Assembly: GCA_003342895.1 (NCBI GenBank)
Contig: PTFA01000112.1
Coordinates: 2,529,818-2,593,817 of the forward strand
DNA length: 64,000 bases
From: Casuarius casuarius
Lineage: Eukaryota; Chordata; Aves; Casuariiformes; Casuariidae
Reading direction: 5' to 3'
This document shows positions 1 through 9,260 of this stretch, piece by piece (position 1 is the first letter of the stretch; the number at the start of each line of letters is the position of its first letter). The translations under genes and the position numbers were made by a program. A model generated the notes under the pieces. The model saw only the letters and a program-made list of their open reading frames with translations. It was not told the DNA's origin and searched no databases.

Positions 1-1600
1 CCAGGGCAGGCTCCAGCCTCTCCATCTGCAGGCCCTTGTCTGGCTGGGCAGCAGACTGAGCACAGATGGCTCTCACTGGCTGCTCGGTTACAGATAACGA
101 AGAACCAGGCCTTTCTTTAGAGCCTCTTTCCTGGCAGTTACTAAACGAAATATTCAGATTCTATCACTCCATTTGCTTTTCTGGATGTACAAGTATCAAA
201 GACCACATATACTTCAGCTGAAAATACAATTGCCACACACATAGATATACCTACTCCAACTTTACCTGACACAACTTGCACACCAGCAGCTGTGAAGGCA
301 CACCAACAAAAAACTTCAGTCTGGGCTGGCAACCCAAGTACGTAATCCAGATCCTACAGCAGATTTTTAGAGTCCATGATAAAATCTTGGTGAATGCTTT
401 TTCATTGCTGCTTTTGCCCAAGCTAGTTGAAGTTATGCAACTGCACCCCGCTCGCAGCATAGCTACCTACACGTAATTACCTGGAATGTGCCTTCCTCAA
501 AAGCCGCTTTTCTTCCAGCCACCAGCACCACAGTTGCAACCTCCAAAGATGCTCAAGGTGCACACCGCCGTTCACAAGTAACGCTATGAATAATGCAAGT
601 CCGAAGCCCCAAGCTTGGAACGAGATCGTTCCTACCCCCTTCTTACGTCTCAATTGCCACACCAAGCGATTTCTGCACAACGGACTCCACGCTGTCTGTT
701 TGATCAGGAAATAACAGGCAGCCCTAGAGGATCCTGGTGCAAGCTCACATCCACCGCTATCCGCTGGCTGGAGTCATCACGGCGTGTTTGCTCAGTCCAG
801 CTCAAATTCTGCCTTAATCCTCTGAGTTTACACAGCTCTTTCAGATTTCGGAGAGCGTGTAGGGGGAGGTTAGGGTTATAAATACCTTTCATACATAGGG
901 AGCACTTAAAGAACCTGAAAAAAAAGTGCAAAACCACACAGCTGAAGAAAAACACGTCAAGTGTGCTGCTGGGGTGCTGAGGACAAAAATAACATCTACC
1001 ATTAATAAAATAACTACCCTCAACCCTCAAGCACAAGTTAGAATAGCAGCCCTGGTGCAAACTCAAGCCCATTACAATCCCTCCGTCCTGATGGCAGGGG
1101 GGAACCGCCAGGCTCAGACACCAAGCCAAAGACTGGTTGCATCCCACTGCTGCCAGATGCCTCTGCTGACTTTAAAGGATTGTATGGGCTGATTTCCCAG
1201 AAGGGAAACAGCCTCCAACTTCTCTCTCCACAACTACCTCACGGGCTCTTCACTGCAGCACTTATTCCTTAAGGTGGGGAACATGAAATATCCCAGTGAG
1301 CAACGGATCCACTCCAAGGAAACACACAGAGCTGCTCTCTCCGAAGACTCACCCTGCTCTCACTGCTCTCAGCAGCATCGCCGTGGAAAAGGCCCTGCCG
1401 ATCCGAGCAGCAGCTCTCCTTGTACCAGCCTTATCGCGCAATTAGCAGTACGGCTGTCAAATGTTTGCTTAAGAGTTCAGGGAGAGATCCTGGCCCAGAG
1501 ATTAACTGAAACAGATTTACTTTTAAGCAGTCATTTAAAAAAAATTTCCTATTGACCTGATATCCAATTTCTAGAAGAACAACATCGAAACAGATGCTGA
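1..1600. other. Unique non-coding stretch, nothing recognised
   Basis: I see no repeat family, RNA gene or recognisable coding exon here. A minus-strand frame of 147 codons (704-1147) has a mixed, cysteine-rich and phenylalanine-rich translation with no domain I know. It runs through a T-rich tract around 910-930, which is typical of a chance frame. Base composition is mixed with scattered CpG. The stretch is most simply intronic or intergenic. Confidence 0.6.
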
Positions 1601-1624
1601 CAATTTTCTTGTGCTTTCTAGAGA

Positions 1625-1800
1625 GTCAAAGCACTTTACAGATGCAGAGACAGGATCTCTACCAAGAGCAATCTATTGTCTAGTTGCACCAAAGGTGATA
1701 AAGGAGATGATAATTCAAATGGAAAGATATTAGAGATATATACATAAGAAAGATACACGAAAGAAAGAAACTTTAAGGCCTGGATTTGAAGATAGGCCTG
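1625..1800 (-). repeat. Possible MIR-type SINE relic
   Basis: The stretch starts with a 'caaagcactttacagatg' type segment. This is followed by 'gagacaggatctctaccaag' and a segment resembling the 'gagcttacaatctaa' block that I remember from amniote MIR-type SINEs, seen here in the antisense direction. The match is by memory of the consensus and is visibly degraded. The right boundary is uncertain because the sequence passes into an A/G-rich stretch. Confidence 0.35.
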
Positions 1801-1979
1801 CAGAGGGAAAAAACACTCCAACAACAGGAGCCAGTGCAGGAAAGGATGAGCAGCTAAGAGGCAAATGAAATAGGGAAACAAGGAGAAGACAGGGAGAAAC
1901 ATGGGAAGGGAGAAGAGGTCACTGAGATATCAGGTGGGACCATCAAGGTGACTGAATTTGAACTCCATGTGGTTAAGAG

Positions 1980-2036
1980 GCAGAAAACACAAGCAGAGAT
2001 TTAAAAAAAGAAAAAAAAGAAGAAAAGCAGGAACGC
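1980..2036 (+). repeat. A-rich low-complexity tract
   Basis: This is a purine-only, A-dominated run with interspersed G, lying immediately left of the CpG-rich pocket. On the minus strand it gives the phenylalanine-rich and serine-rich tail of short open frames, which argues that those frames are not real coding sequence. Confidence 0.7.
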
Positions 2037-2040
2037 AGAA

Positions 2041-2250
2041 ATGGTGGGAGAGGACGAGAAGCGAGGGGGCTCTGCTTCGGCCGGATGGCCGAGGGAGAAG
2101 GAGCCGGCAGAGCGGGCGGCGGGGGGAGGAGGGCAGGCGGGGTGCCCGCCGGAGGCCTGCCTGGCAGCGGTCCGGCCGACCCGCGCGGCTCCGGGAGGCA
2201 GTGTGCCGGCATCTCCCGCCGGGAGGCTGCCATCTTCACCGAGGGGGAAG
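2041..2250. promoter_or_regulatory. CpG-rich pocket with G4 and YY1-type motif
   Basis: By eye there are 16 CpG dinucleotides in the 120 bases 2101-2220, far above the surrounding AT-rich DNA. It contains a canonical G-quadruplex pattern on the plus strand (2114-2142). On the minus strand at 2226-2236 it contains AAGATGGCAGC, which fits the YY1 promoter motif. YY1 motifs of this form often lie just downstream of transcription starts and can carry the start codon. Here the minus-strand frame reads MAASRREMPAHC onward. I found no convincing 5' splice site after it, so a promoter is possible but not shown. Confidence 0.4.
2114..2142 (+). other. Canonical G-quadruplex motif
   Basis: Four runs of at least three G (2114-2116, 2121-2126, 2131-2133, 2139-2142) are separated by loops of 4, 4 and 5 bases. 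This fits the G3+ N1-7 rule. It lies inside the CpG-rich pocket, as expected for promoter-associated quadruplexes. Folding in vivo is not shown by sequence. Confidence 0.6.
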
Positions 2251-2378
2251 TTCTCACTTTTCCTGTAATACAACACACGCTGGTTTGTTTTACTTTCCCA
2301 CCCTCTCTGCTCCCCTACTGTGAACTTCACCAGAAATGTAACTCAAGCCCTGAGCCTTTCAGCCAAAGCCACTAAAGC

Positions 2379-2402
2379 CTCTTCTTTTTTAAAAAAGAAG
2401 AG
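2379..2402. repeat. 24-bp perfect palindrome
   Basis: The palindrome CTCTTCTTTTTT / AAAAAAGAAGAG has no spacer and is centred between 2390 and 2391. Every one of the 12 base pairs matches. It is low-complexity, with one arm pyrimidine and the other purine, so it may have arisen by inverted duplication of a short tract. An A-rich run follows. Confidence 0.85.
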
Positions 2403-3295
2403 AGAAGGAAAAAAAAAAAGTAGTCCAGATTTGAAATGACTCTTCTCGCTTTGACTCTACATTCAAGCAATGCAATCAATATTAATTAAAATGATTGCAA
2501 ATGAAATCCTTGCTTGTTTAACCTTAGACTGCAATTCCCCCTTCCTAGCTGACACATTCCAGATGAGTTTGGGTCTTGCTTTTTAAAATGCATCACGTTT
2601 GCTCTGACCCTGCCAAATGTTCAGCTCAAGAATAAGATGGCTTTTTGACAAGACAGCTTTGGAAATGTTAAGACATTTGAGGCTGCCACTGTTTCGCAGG
2701 TTTATGATACATGATTTAACTTAAAAAATAAAAGCAGATGAACCAAGAAACTCAAGTGTAATTGAAACACTCAAATTTATTATCGGACACTGCACTCCTG
2801 TCACTTGTGAAAAGCTGAAGCACAAGCTGCCAGGTACTCTGCTAAATGACCACTTACATCTCCCAGGAATTAAGATCTTTGCTGCTAGCACTCGGAGACT
2901 TCGTACCGAGCAGAGGTACCTGCAGCAAACACTGCTGCAAGGCAACGTAGCTGAAAATCAGAAAAGGGAAGTTCGGCATCCACGTACTTGCAAATGTGTT
3001 TCAACCCACGATATTTGTACAAGGTTTTAACCATTCTTTTTGAATATACAAGAACTGAATAAACAACACTGAGAAAGCGTGGAGCAGTAATTGTGTTAAA
3101 AACCTGGGAAGAAAGGGGTTGGCACTGTTTTCTTCCTTCTCATTTAGTTGAGGAAAAAAACAGAAACAATACTCCTCTGCCTCCGCGGTATTACCGAGCA
3201 CCTGGATATAGAATATTTAATGGTAATTTAGGGACAATAAAAATGTGAGTGTACACAGCAAATACCTTATCTTTACAAAGAAATCACGGGAATCT
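2403..3295. other. AT-rich non-coding stretch, nothing recognised
   Basis: The stretch is AT-rich, with no repeat consensus I recognise. Minus-strand frames at 2721-2945 and 3001-3201 are short and show no domain. The minus-strand frame that ends at 3273-3275 enters from the CpG-rich pocket on the right. Confidence 0.55.
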
Positions 3296-3299
3296 GCAC

Positions 3300-4070
3300 C
3301 TGGCCGCCCATGTTTTTGGTGTCAATATTGCCGCTGCCGCCCATCGCGGAGGAGGGCGAACATGGTGCGTTGCTGCTGCCACGCTCCCAGCTCCCCCAGG
3401 AAGCGGCTGCCGCTTTCTCCCCGTCCTCCAGTTTGCTGCTCAGAGCCCGCGAGGCCTCGCCGCTGCCGAGCAGACACGCCGCACGGCTACTACAACTCCC
3501 GCAGGTGCCTGCTGTCCATCAGAAGGGAAATGATCCCGTTTTAAGCCATCGGTATTTCCTCCGGTGACGGCAGCAAGTGCCCGGCGAGCGCTCGCAGAAT
3601 TACCGTCAGCGGAAAGCGTGTGGGAAAGCAGGGGAGCTGAAACGATGGAGGGGAAGCCGGGGCACCGTTCGCAGGCAGGCGGAACGAGGCACACCGCGAG
3701 CCCAGCCCGCTCCCGCACCGGTGGGAGCGCGGGAAGGGACCGCTGCGCCCGCCCCGCGGGGCCGACCTGCCCGGCTTTCACCGGAGATAAAAGCGCGTTT
3801 AGGCTGAAGCCGCTTTCAGCCAAGACCGGGAGCTCAGCCTGCCCGGTTTACGCAGCGCGTGAAGGATTTGGAAAAGAGCTTACACTTATCTGACAGCACC
3901 TACTTCAGCTCCTTTCAGCTGCACCGCCGCGCTGCTGAGACGAGCGAGCTCCCCGAGCGGAGCGCCGGCCTCCGGCAGGCTCAGCGGGCGCGTGAGGACC
4001 CAGCGCCCCGCAAACTCCCCGGTCACGCTGCTGAGCGGTTCCCAAAGACGGAAGAATTAGGATGGCAGCG
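3300..4070. promoter_or_regulatory. CpG-rich region, possible CpG island
   Basis: Over about 770 bases CpG and GC content are high, strongest at 3560-3800 and 3900-4020. Overlapping frames are open on both strands, which is the expected result of few stop codons in GC-rich DNA. None resembles a known protein. A minus-strand frame ends at the TAA at 3273-3275 and extends left to right for about 80 codons without an early ATG. A CpG-island promoter or an island without a gene is equally possible. Confidence 0.4.
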
Positions 4071-4119
4071 ACTCTGCAGGCCGCCCTCGCACTGTCCAAC
4101 ATTTTACAAGGGACAGACT

Positions 4120-4225
4120 ACACGTAACACCCCCATTTTAAAGAGAATTGGGGACATCGGTATCAGTTAACTTCTCAAAGTGAGCAGCAAGGTCAGGCAC
4201 GAACCCCAGGCCCGGTGTTTTGGAG
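4120..4225 (-). repeat. MIR-type SINE fragment
   Basis: On the plus strand the order is 'acccccattttaaagagaat', then 'agttaacttctcaaagtgag', then 'caaggtcaggcacgaacccc'. This reproduces the antisense of the MIR core and 3' region: 'ccccattttacagatgaggaaactga', then 'gttaagtaacttgcccaaggtcac', then 'gaaccca' in the consensus I recall. It is diverged, as expected for an ancient amniote SINE. Confidence 0.65.
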
Positions 4226-4229
4226 AACA

Positions 4230-5900
4230 TACTACTCAAGAGTGCAAGTAAGGAGTGCTCTGCCGACAGCCTGCAACCACAAGCTTCTTGACAAAGCTGC
4301 ACTTAACTTAATTTGAATCAACTTCTCTCCCCTCACAAACAGATTATTTAAACCACAGTCAGGCTCTCAGACAGAAGTAGGACCTGGAAAAGCAGCTCCT
4401 TGCTTGAAGCCAGACGTGGCCCTTTCACAGCTCGGTTTCAGTCCTCCCTCGCGGTGAAGGCAGCACGACCCCGAGCCTCCAGCTGTACCAGCTGGCCCTA
4501 CGCTGCCAAAGGAAGAGCCACCAAGGTCCTATCAGCACAAACTGATAAGGCAGCTGGATGTTTTTACCATTACCAGTTTTCAACTAAACTGGTCAGAAAA
4601 GAGAAAGCAGGAAGGTGCTGCTGAATGACAGATGCCTGCAGCACATTTGTCACTATGGATGGAAACGCTTGTAGATAATAGCTAACTCTTTACAATTAAT
4701 AACAAAATGAGAAACTACAACCATCTCAACTTCTGCTGAGACAGGGATGTCATGTTTCCATGAGTTGGGCTCCAAAAACTGAGCTGAGCCAACCTGAGGC
4801 TGGGCAGACGGACTAGGCACATGGCTCATCCACCAAAGGGAGGTGCCTAAATTGGTCTCCTCAATCTATACTTGAGCATTGAAAGTTTTGATCCTTATAG
4901 TGCAAAGTATCAAGCAACAACATGACTGCATTGACTACCATGTAAGGAGCTTCATGCTTAACAACATGGCTACACCTTCATGTGGCCTGGTTACGAACTC
5001 AAAAATCTCAGGCCTGTTTTCTCAAGTGATTCAAAGCTTCCACTCACTAAACACAAATGCAAAGTTTTAATGTATTTTCTAGGATTTCCGATTTAGTCAC
5101 GTGTTGTCTCCACTTATTTTTAGATACATTCTTTTAAAAGTACATAGCCATGAAAAATGTACTGCTCTTAAGGCAATAGCACCTAAGGAATGAATACTTC
5201 AGAGAAGCCTCTCACGTGGTGACAGTCGGCTGATGCGCAAAGCAAGGCCTCAAACACACATTCGCTTTGCAGCTAGCTGTGGACACAGATTCTGCTGCCT
5301 ACTTACGCTCCTTACTGCCAGCCCCCCGGAAGGGTGCCGTTCCCAGCAAAGATGCAGCAGAAGAGATGCACAAATGCTCTTTAGCTACTTCCGAGCAAAG
5401 TCCAGAAGCTTAGCTTGAACTGCAGTTCCACAAAGTCTGCACGCAGCCAATGGCCACGGCATTGAAGGAGATGAACGCTCACCAGTTCACTTCTGCCAAC
5501 TCTGCTGCAGGGGTGGGAATCTCCAGGAGGAAAATCAGCCGTCTCCTGAATCCCTGGTGCTGCATGATAAATTAATTCATGCTTACACACTATGACACGA
5601 GAGGCATTTTTACCAACTCTGCAGTTGCCCTCAGTGGCAGACAACAATTTTCAGCTCAGCTGTGATGAGGTCTAGAATGTGCATTAAATAATTAGTCCTT
5701 TGGTAGTTTCTTTTGGCTAGGAAATGAACAAAAAAATAAGAGATCCAGCAACAAGAAATATGTAGAAGACATCCGCTATAAGAACAGCAGCCTATAGCAT
5801 CTTAACTCGACCTAGTAGGAAAACTCTGAGTGAGATGACTTCTAACATGGCAGAAATGCCTTTCTAAACGTCCAAGTGTCACACACACTAATGAAAAGAC
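4230..5900. other. Unique non-coding stretch, nothing recognised
   Basis: No exon, repeat or RNA gene can be supported. The short frames at 4400-4624, 4879-5070 and 5381-5647 have unremarkable translations with no domain. Confidence 0.55.
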
Positions 5901-6600
5901 CAAGCCAGTGCATCTGTGCTGCCCTTGCTCTTCCTTAAACATGCCGTTAGAGAAACGTACTTCACAACAGAGGCCTACAGCCGTCAGCCTTGCCAGCAGC
6001 TATGCTCTTCTGCGGAGGGTGCCTTAGCACACCACGTGCTCCCAAGCAACTAATCTATAACCAGTTTGCTAGAATAAACAATAAGCAACCAAAGGTTTCC
6101 ATATATCCTTAGGGCTTCATAGAGTAGTTCAAATATTCTGGTATCTGTGTCAGGAATGAGACATTCATTTATATCCTAGGCAATCACTGATAAAGGGGGA
6201 ACATGCAGTATAGTAGCAGGCAATTTTGATGTATTCTATGTTATAAAACATTTTCACTCGGAGAGCTCAAAGGTCATTAATAGATTTTCATATGTTTACA
6301 GACAGCAGCAATTTCAAGCTCTGTAATTTTCAAACTGCATGTCAGTCTCTCAACTTCCAGCTGTTATTTCAACATTAGATAATGAACACAATGCAAAGGT
6401 TACACAATCACTTGAACCCAGCTTATGCTGTAGATCCAGCCACACAAATCATTATTAAATTCTAATTATACATATATTATTTTACAACTCTTATTAGAAC
6501 AGCAGGGCAAATCCTCTTTTTATAAAGAGATCAACAGTTTAGAAAAAGAGGCCAAAAAGGCTATTTTTCATATGACAAAACAGAGTTGCTCTCTCTCTCT
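5900..6600. promoter_or_regulatory. AT-rich block resembling a conserved non-coding element
   Basis: This long low-CpG block is rich in homeodomain-type cores (TAATTA, ATTATTAAATTCTAATTA around 6452-6468), FOX/SOX-like AACAAT, and CAAAGG or CAAAGGTTA strings. It has no stop-free frame and no simple-repeat character. Such composition is common in developmental enhancers. Calling it regulatory is inference, since conservation cannot be seen from one sequence. Confidence 0.25.
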
Positions 6601-6601
6601 C
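6589..6601 (+). repeat. Short CT microsatellite
   Basis: About six uninterrupted CT units are followed by a pyrimidine-rich tail. Confidence 0.8.
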
Positions 6602-6765
6602 CCTCCGTCACCCAAATGACTGCTGAGTTACGACAGTCTCAGAAACATAGCTGCACCTTGGTAACGCCACACCACTCGGTGCACATACAGCTCTCAGCCC
6701 ATATTTCGCTCAAGTGCAGGATTTGCACTAACACACAGACATTGATGCCTACTTGAAATAATTGT

Positions 6766-6777
6766 CTTTGATCAAAG
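6766..6777. promoter_or_regulatory. TCF/LEF-type palindrome CTTTGATCAAAG
   Basis: The perfect 12-bp palindrome consists of two opposed CTTTGAT cores, the recognition sequence of the TCF/LEF HMG-box factors that mediate Wnt signalling. It lies just right of the AT-rich block at 5.9-6.6 kb. The motif is a direct sequence observation. Occupancy is inference. Confidence 0.4.
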
Positions 6778-6779
6778 AA

Positions 6780-8985
6780 CAAACATGTTCAGTGGTTACC
6801 CAGTGCACTGCCTGAACATGGTCCTGTTTTCTCCTTATACAGGTATTTCGAAATTGAGCAGACATCCACTAAAACCTATGGATTTCTTCCAAGGAGCATG
6901 TAGTTATCTCAGCTAAATCATTGTAGGACATGAGGCTTTTCTAGTTTAATCATCTGATCTGGCTCCCTGTACCACGTAAGCTAAGGAACAACATTACTGA
7001 AATGCGGAGTGGTCTTGGAGAAATTCTGAGAGTGCTACAGGCAAAGTACCCCATCACCAAAGAAAAACAACAACAAACCACGTTTCGCTCTTGCCTCTCT
7101 TCTTCCCCCTCTCCATTCCCAGGCAGCGCAAAGTGCTGCCCGCTCTGGTTTAGCCTGCCCAAATCCAGCTGTCAGTCACGCAGCACGCAGCCTCGGTGGG
7201 AATTGAAGACTCTCGCCCCCAAGATTCGGCTTTGAAGCAGGACAGGCCAGCGACGTCCCTTTGTGTGAGCCAGGGCTCCCGCAGTGACAGCACCGCTCTC
7301 CTGGCAAAGCGATGTCTCTCTAATCCCCAGAGCATCCTTAGCCAGCAATGAATTTCACACTGGGAAATTCCATGCTTTGACATTAAATAATTCCAGCTGG
7401 GATTTTCAAAGGATAAGAGATAGGAATCCAATCCCATCACATTTCAATAGGAAGCCCTTAAGGTTTACTTCATTTTGGTTTTAGAAAAGAAACCCAGATT
7501 TCGTTCTCATTTCCATCCTATTTTCCTCTGGGAGATGAAAGTGAGAGCAAGAAACAGAGGGCAAGAGTGATGCTAATGGGATGTCAAACTTTTGTAAGAC
7601 TGACAAATGACAACACCGATTCTTGAGTACATCACTTTGCAACATGTGATACAAGAAAGAGCAGATAAATCAGCACTTTCATTAAAGTTCCTGACAAAAC
7701 CGAGGATTTGCACTTTTGCCTGGTTAGTCTCACTTGCCACTAAGGAAAAGAGTAACCCAAGCAAATGCCCCACCAGGACGGTAGACAATTAAAGCTCAAG
7801 AGGGAACAAAAACAACAAGCTGTAGAGAGGAGAACATGTGCAGAATCAAAATGATGCGATTCACTTATCCAAGCATGTAAAATAAGGCCTGGGGCAGGCA
7901 GAGCTGACAGGACAATAACCAAGCGCAGAGAAAGACATCAGCAGAGCAGGTGCCATCAATCACTGCTCCTTGCAGCCTCACCAGATCCAGAGCGAACGCT
8001 GCGAGCTTTCTTCTGCTCCGCTATATTTTGGGGGGGTTGCTTTTCCTCCAGCCAAGGGCTGGAGCGAACCAGGCTAACCTGGATAACCAGGGCCTTTACT
8101 CCTCAACCCATGCCAAATTATAAGTTTCTCTTTATGCTCAGTTTTCAACTCCAAAAACTCTGCTCTCTGCACTTCAGCTCCACAAGCCAGAAACCAATGG
8201 CTGCGAGGTTTGCAGAGCCTGCGTTCGCCCCTTCCGAAGCAGGGCCTCGCCAGTCACACCAGGGAAAGGGACATTTGTGCAAAGGTTTCCATTCACGGCC
8301 AGCCCTCAATTCCCAATTTTCACGCATGACGCAGAGCAGCAACCTCCGTCACCGTTAGCCCACTCAGGTTAGCTAAGGGCCCTTTGAGATCCTACGACAC
8401 GTGGCTCTGAGGGCCTGACTTTGCTTCCCGCTCACAGCACCTTTTCAATGGTGTACGTCAGAGTGAGAAATACTGACGGGGCGCACACAGCATTTATTTT
8501 TTCAAGAGGGCATAACACTTTGATAAGAAATAAAAAAAATATCACTGTGGGAAGGGTTAAGGCTGAACAGCTTCAACCAGAATCACAGCCCGCTTGGGAG
8601 CAGGGTTTCTTGTGATTACTTCTCTCTCGCAGCCCTTCATAAGCCACATCACGGCTGACATCTCCACCAGCTATCTGCTGCCTTATGCAGATAACCCAAA
8701 ACAGAAAAGCTGACAGGGCAATTATACTGTATACACACACGCGCAGGTGCGTGCCACCCAACAGCTCGCAGGGCCACCGCGGCGGGAGCAAACAAGAACG
8801 AGAACGAGCACATCCTCCGTGCTCATCCCGGCCCTGACACCTACTCCCAAGGCCACCAGACGCAAGATACCCTGTAGAAAAAGTTACGGTAAAAGCAGGT
8901 AACGGTTGCAGTACAGTTCTCAAAGGTGTTATGATATAAAGTATTTTCAACATGAAAAGAGCTGTAAAAGTGCTTCACAGCTACT
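6780..8985. other. Unique non-coding stretch with a strong 3' splice-site match
   Basis: No known coding exon is present. Around 7085-7122 a long pyrimidine tract ending in CCCAG gives a good 3' splice-site pattern. The downstream frame (7123-7235) translates to an unrecognised cysteine/serine-rich string and has no good 5' splice site. Other frames at 7150-7440 and 8573-8953 on the minus strand are likewise unrecognised. Confidence 0.5.
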
Positions 8986-8989
8986 GTTT

Positions 8990-9260
8990 ATTAGTAAGTT
9001 CCAACTTTCGTTGGGGTTGCTGCCCATGAAGCTCTTCGTGGCCACCCCTCCAGCGGCACTTCACGTCTAAGTGGAGTGACACCACGCGCGTGTCCGAAGC
9101 CTCCCGACCAGGCCAGGCGGGCGAGTTCTCCGGGAAGAGCCGCTGCTCTCCGACCTGCATCTCGGGAGACCGTTGCTAAGCAACGGAGCATCTCGAGAGC
9201 TGCAAAACCCCTCGGAGCTTCCCGCCCCGAGCGCCGTTGGGACGTATTCCCAAACACTGC
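8990..9260. promoter_or_regulatory. Small CpG-rich pocket with RFX X-box
   Basis: CpG is concentrated between about 9050 and 9245. Inside lies a symmetric X-box (9170-9186). The overlapping frames on both strands show no recognised domain. The combination of a CpG-rich pocket and an X-box is typical of promoters, including those of ciliary genes. No start exon is evident, so this is a candidate regulatory element only. Confidence 0.4.
9170..9186. promoter_or_regulatory. Symmetric RFX/MIF-1-type X-box
   Basis: CCGTTGCTAAGCAACGG is a perfect inverted repeat with 8-bp arms around a single A. Its core GTTGCTAAGCAAC fits the RYTGCNNRGNAAC pattern known for RFX-family (X-box, MIF-1) sites. The arms extend beyond the 13-bp core on both sides. 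Functional binding is not demonstrated. Confidence 0.55.

Noticed and set aside
866..880. Telomere-like repeat (GGTTAGGGTTA)
   Set aside because: Fewer than two full TTAGGG units here and at 59203-59211; far too short for an interstitial telomeric repeat.
704..1147. 147-codon minus-strand frame as a small protein gene
   Set aside because: It runs through a T-rich tract and has no known domain, conserved start context or associated splice sites.
6822..6847. Recursive splice site (pyrimidine tract, CAG followed by GTATTT)
   Set aside because: The junction lacks the GTRAGT half needed for recursive splicing, so it is only a modest 3' splice-site match.
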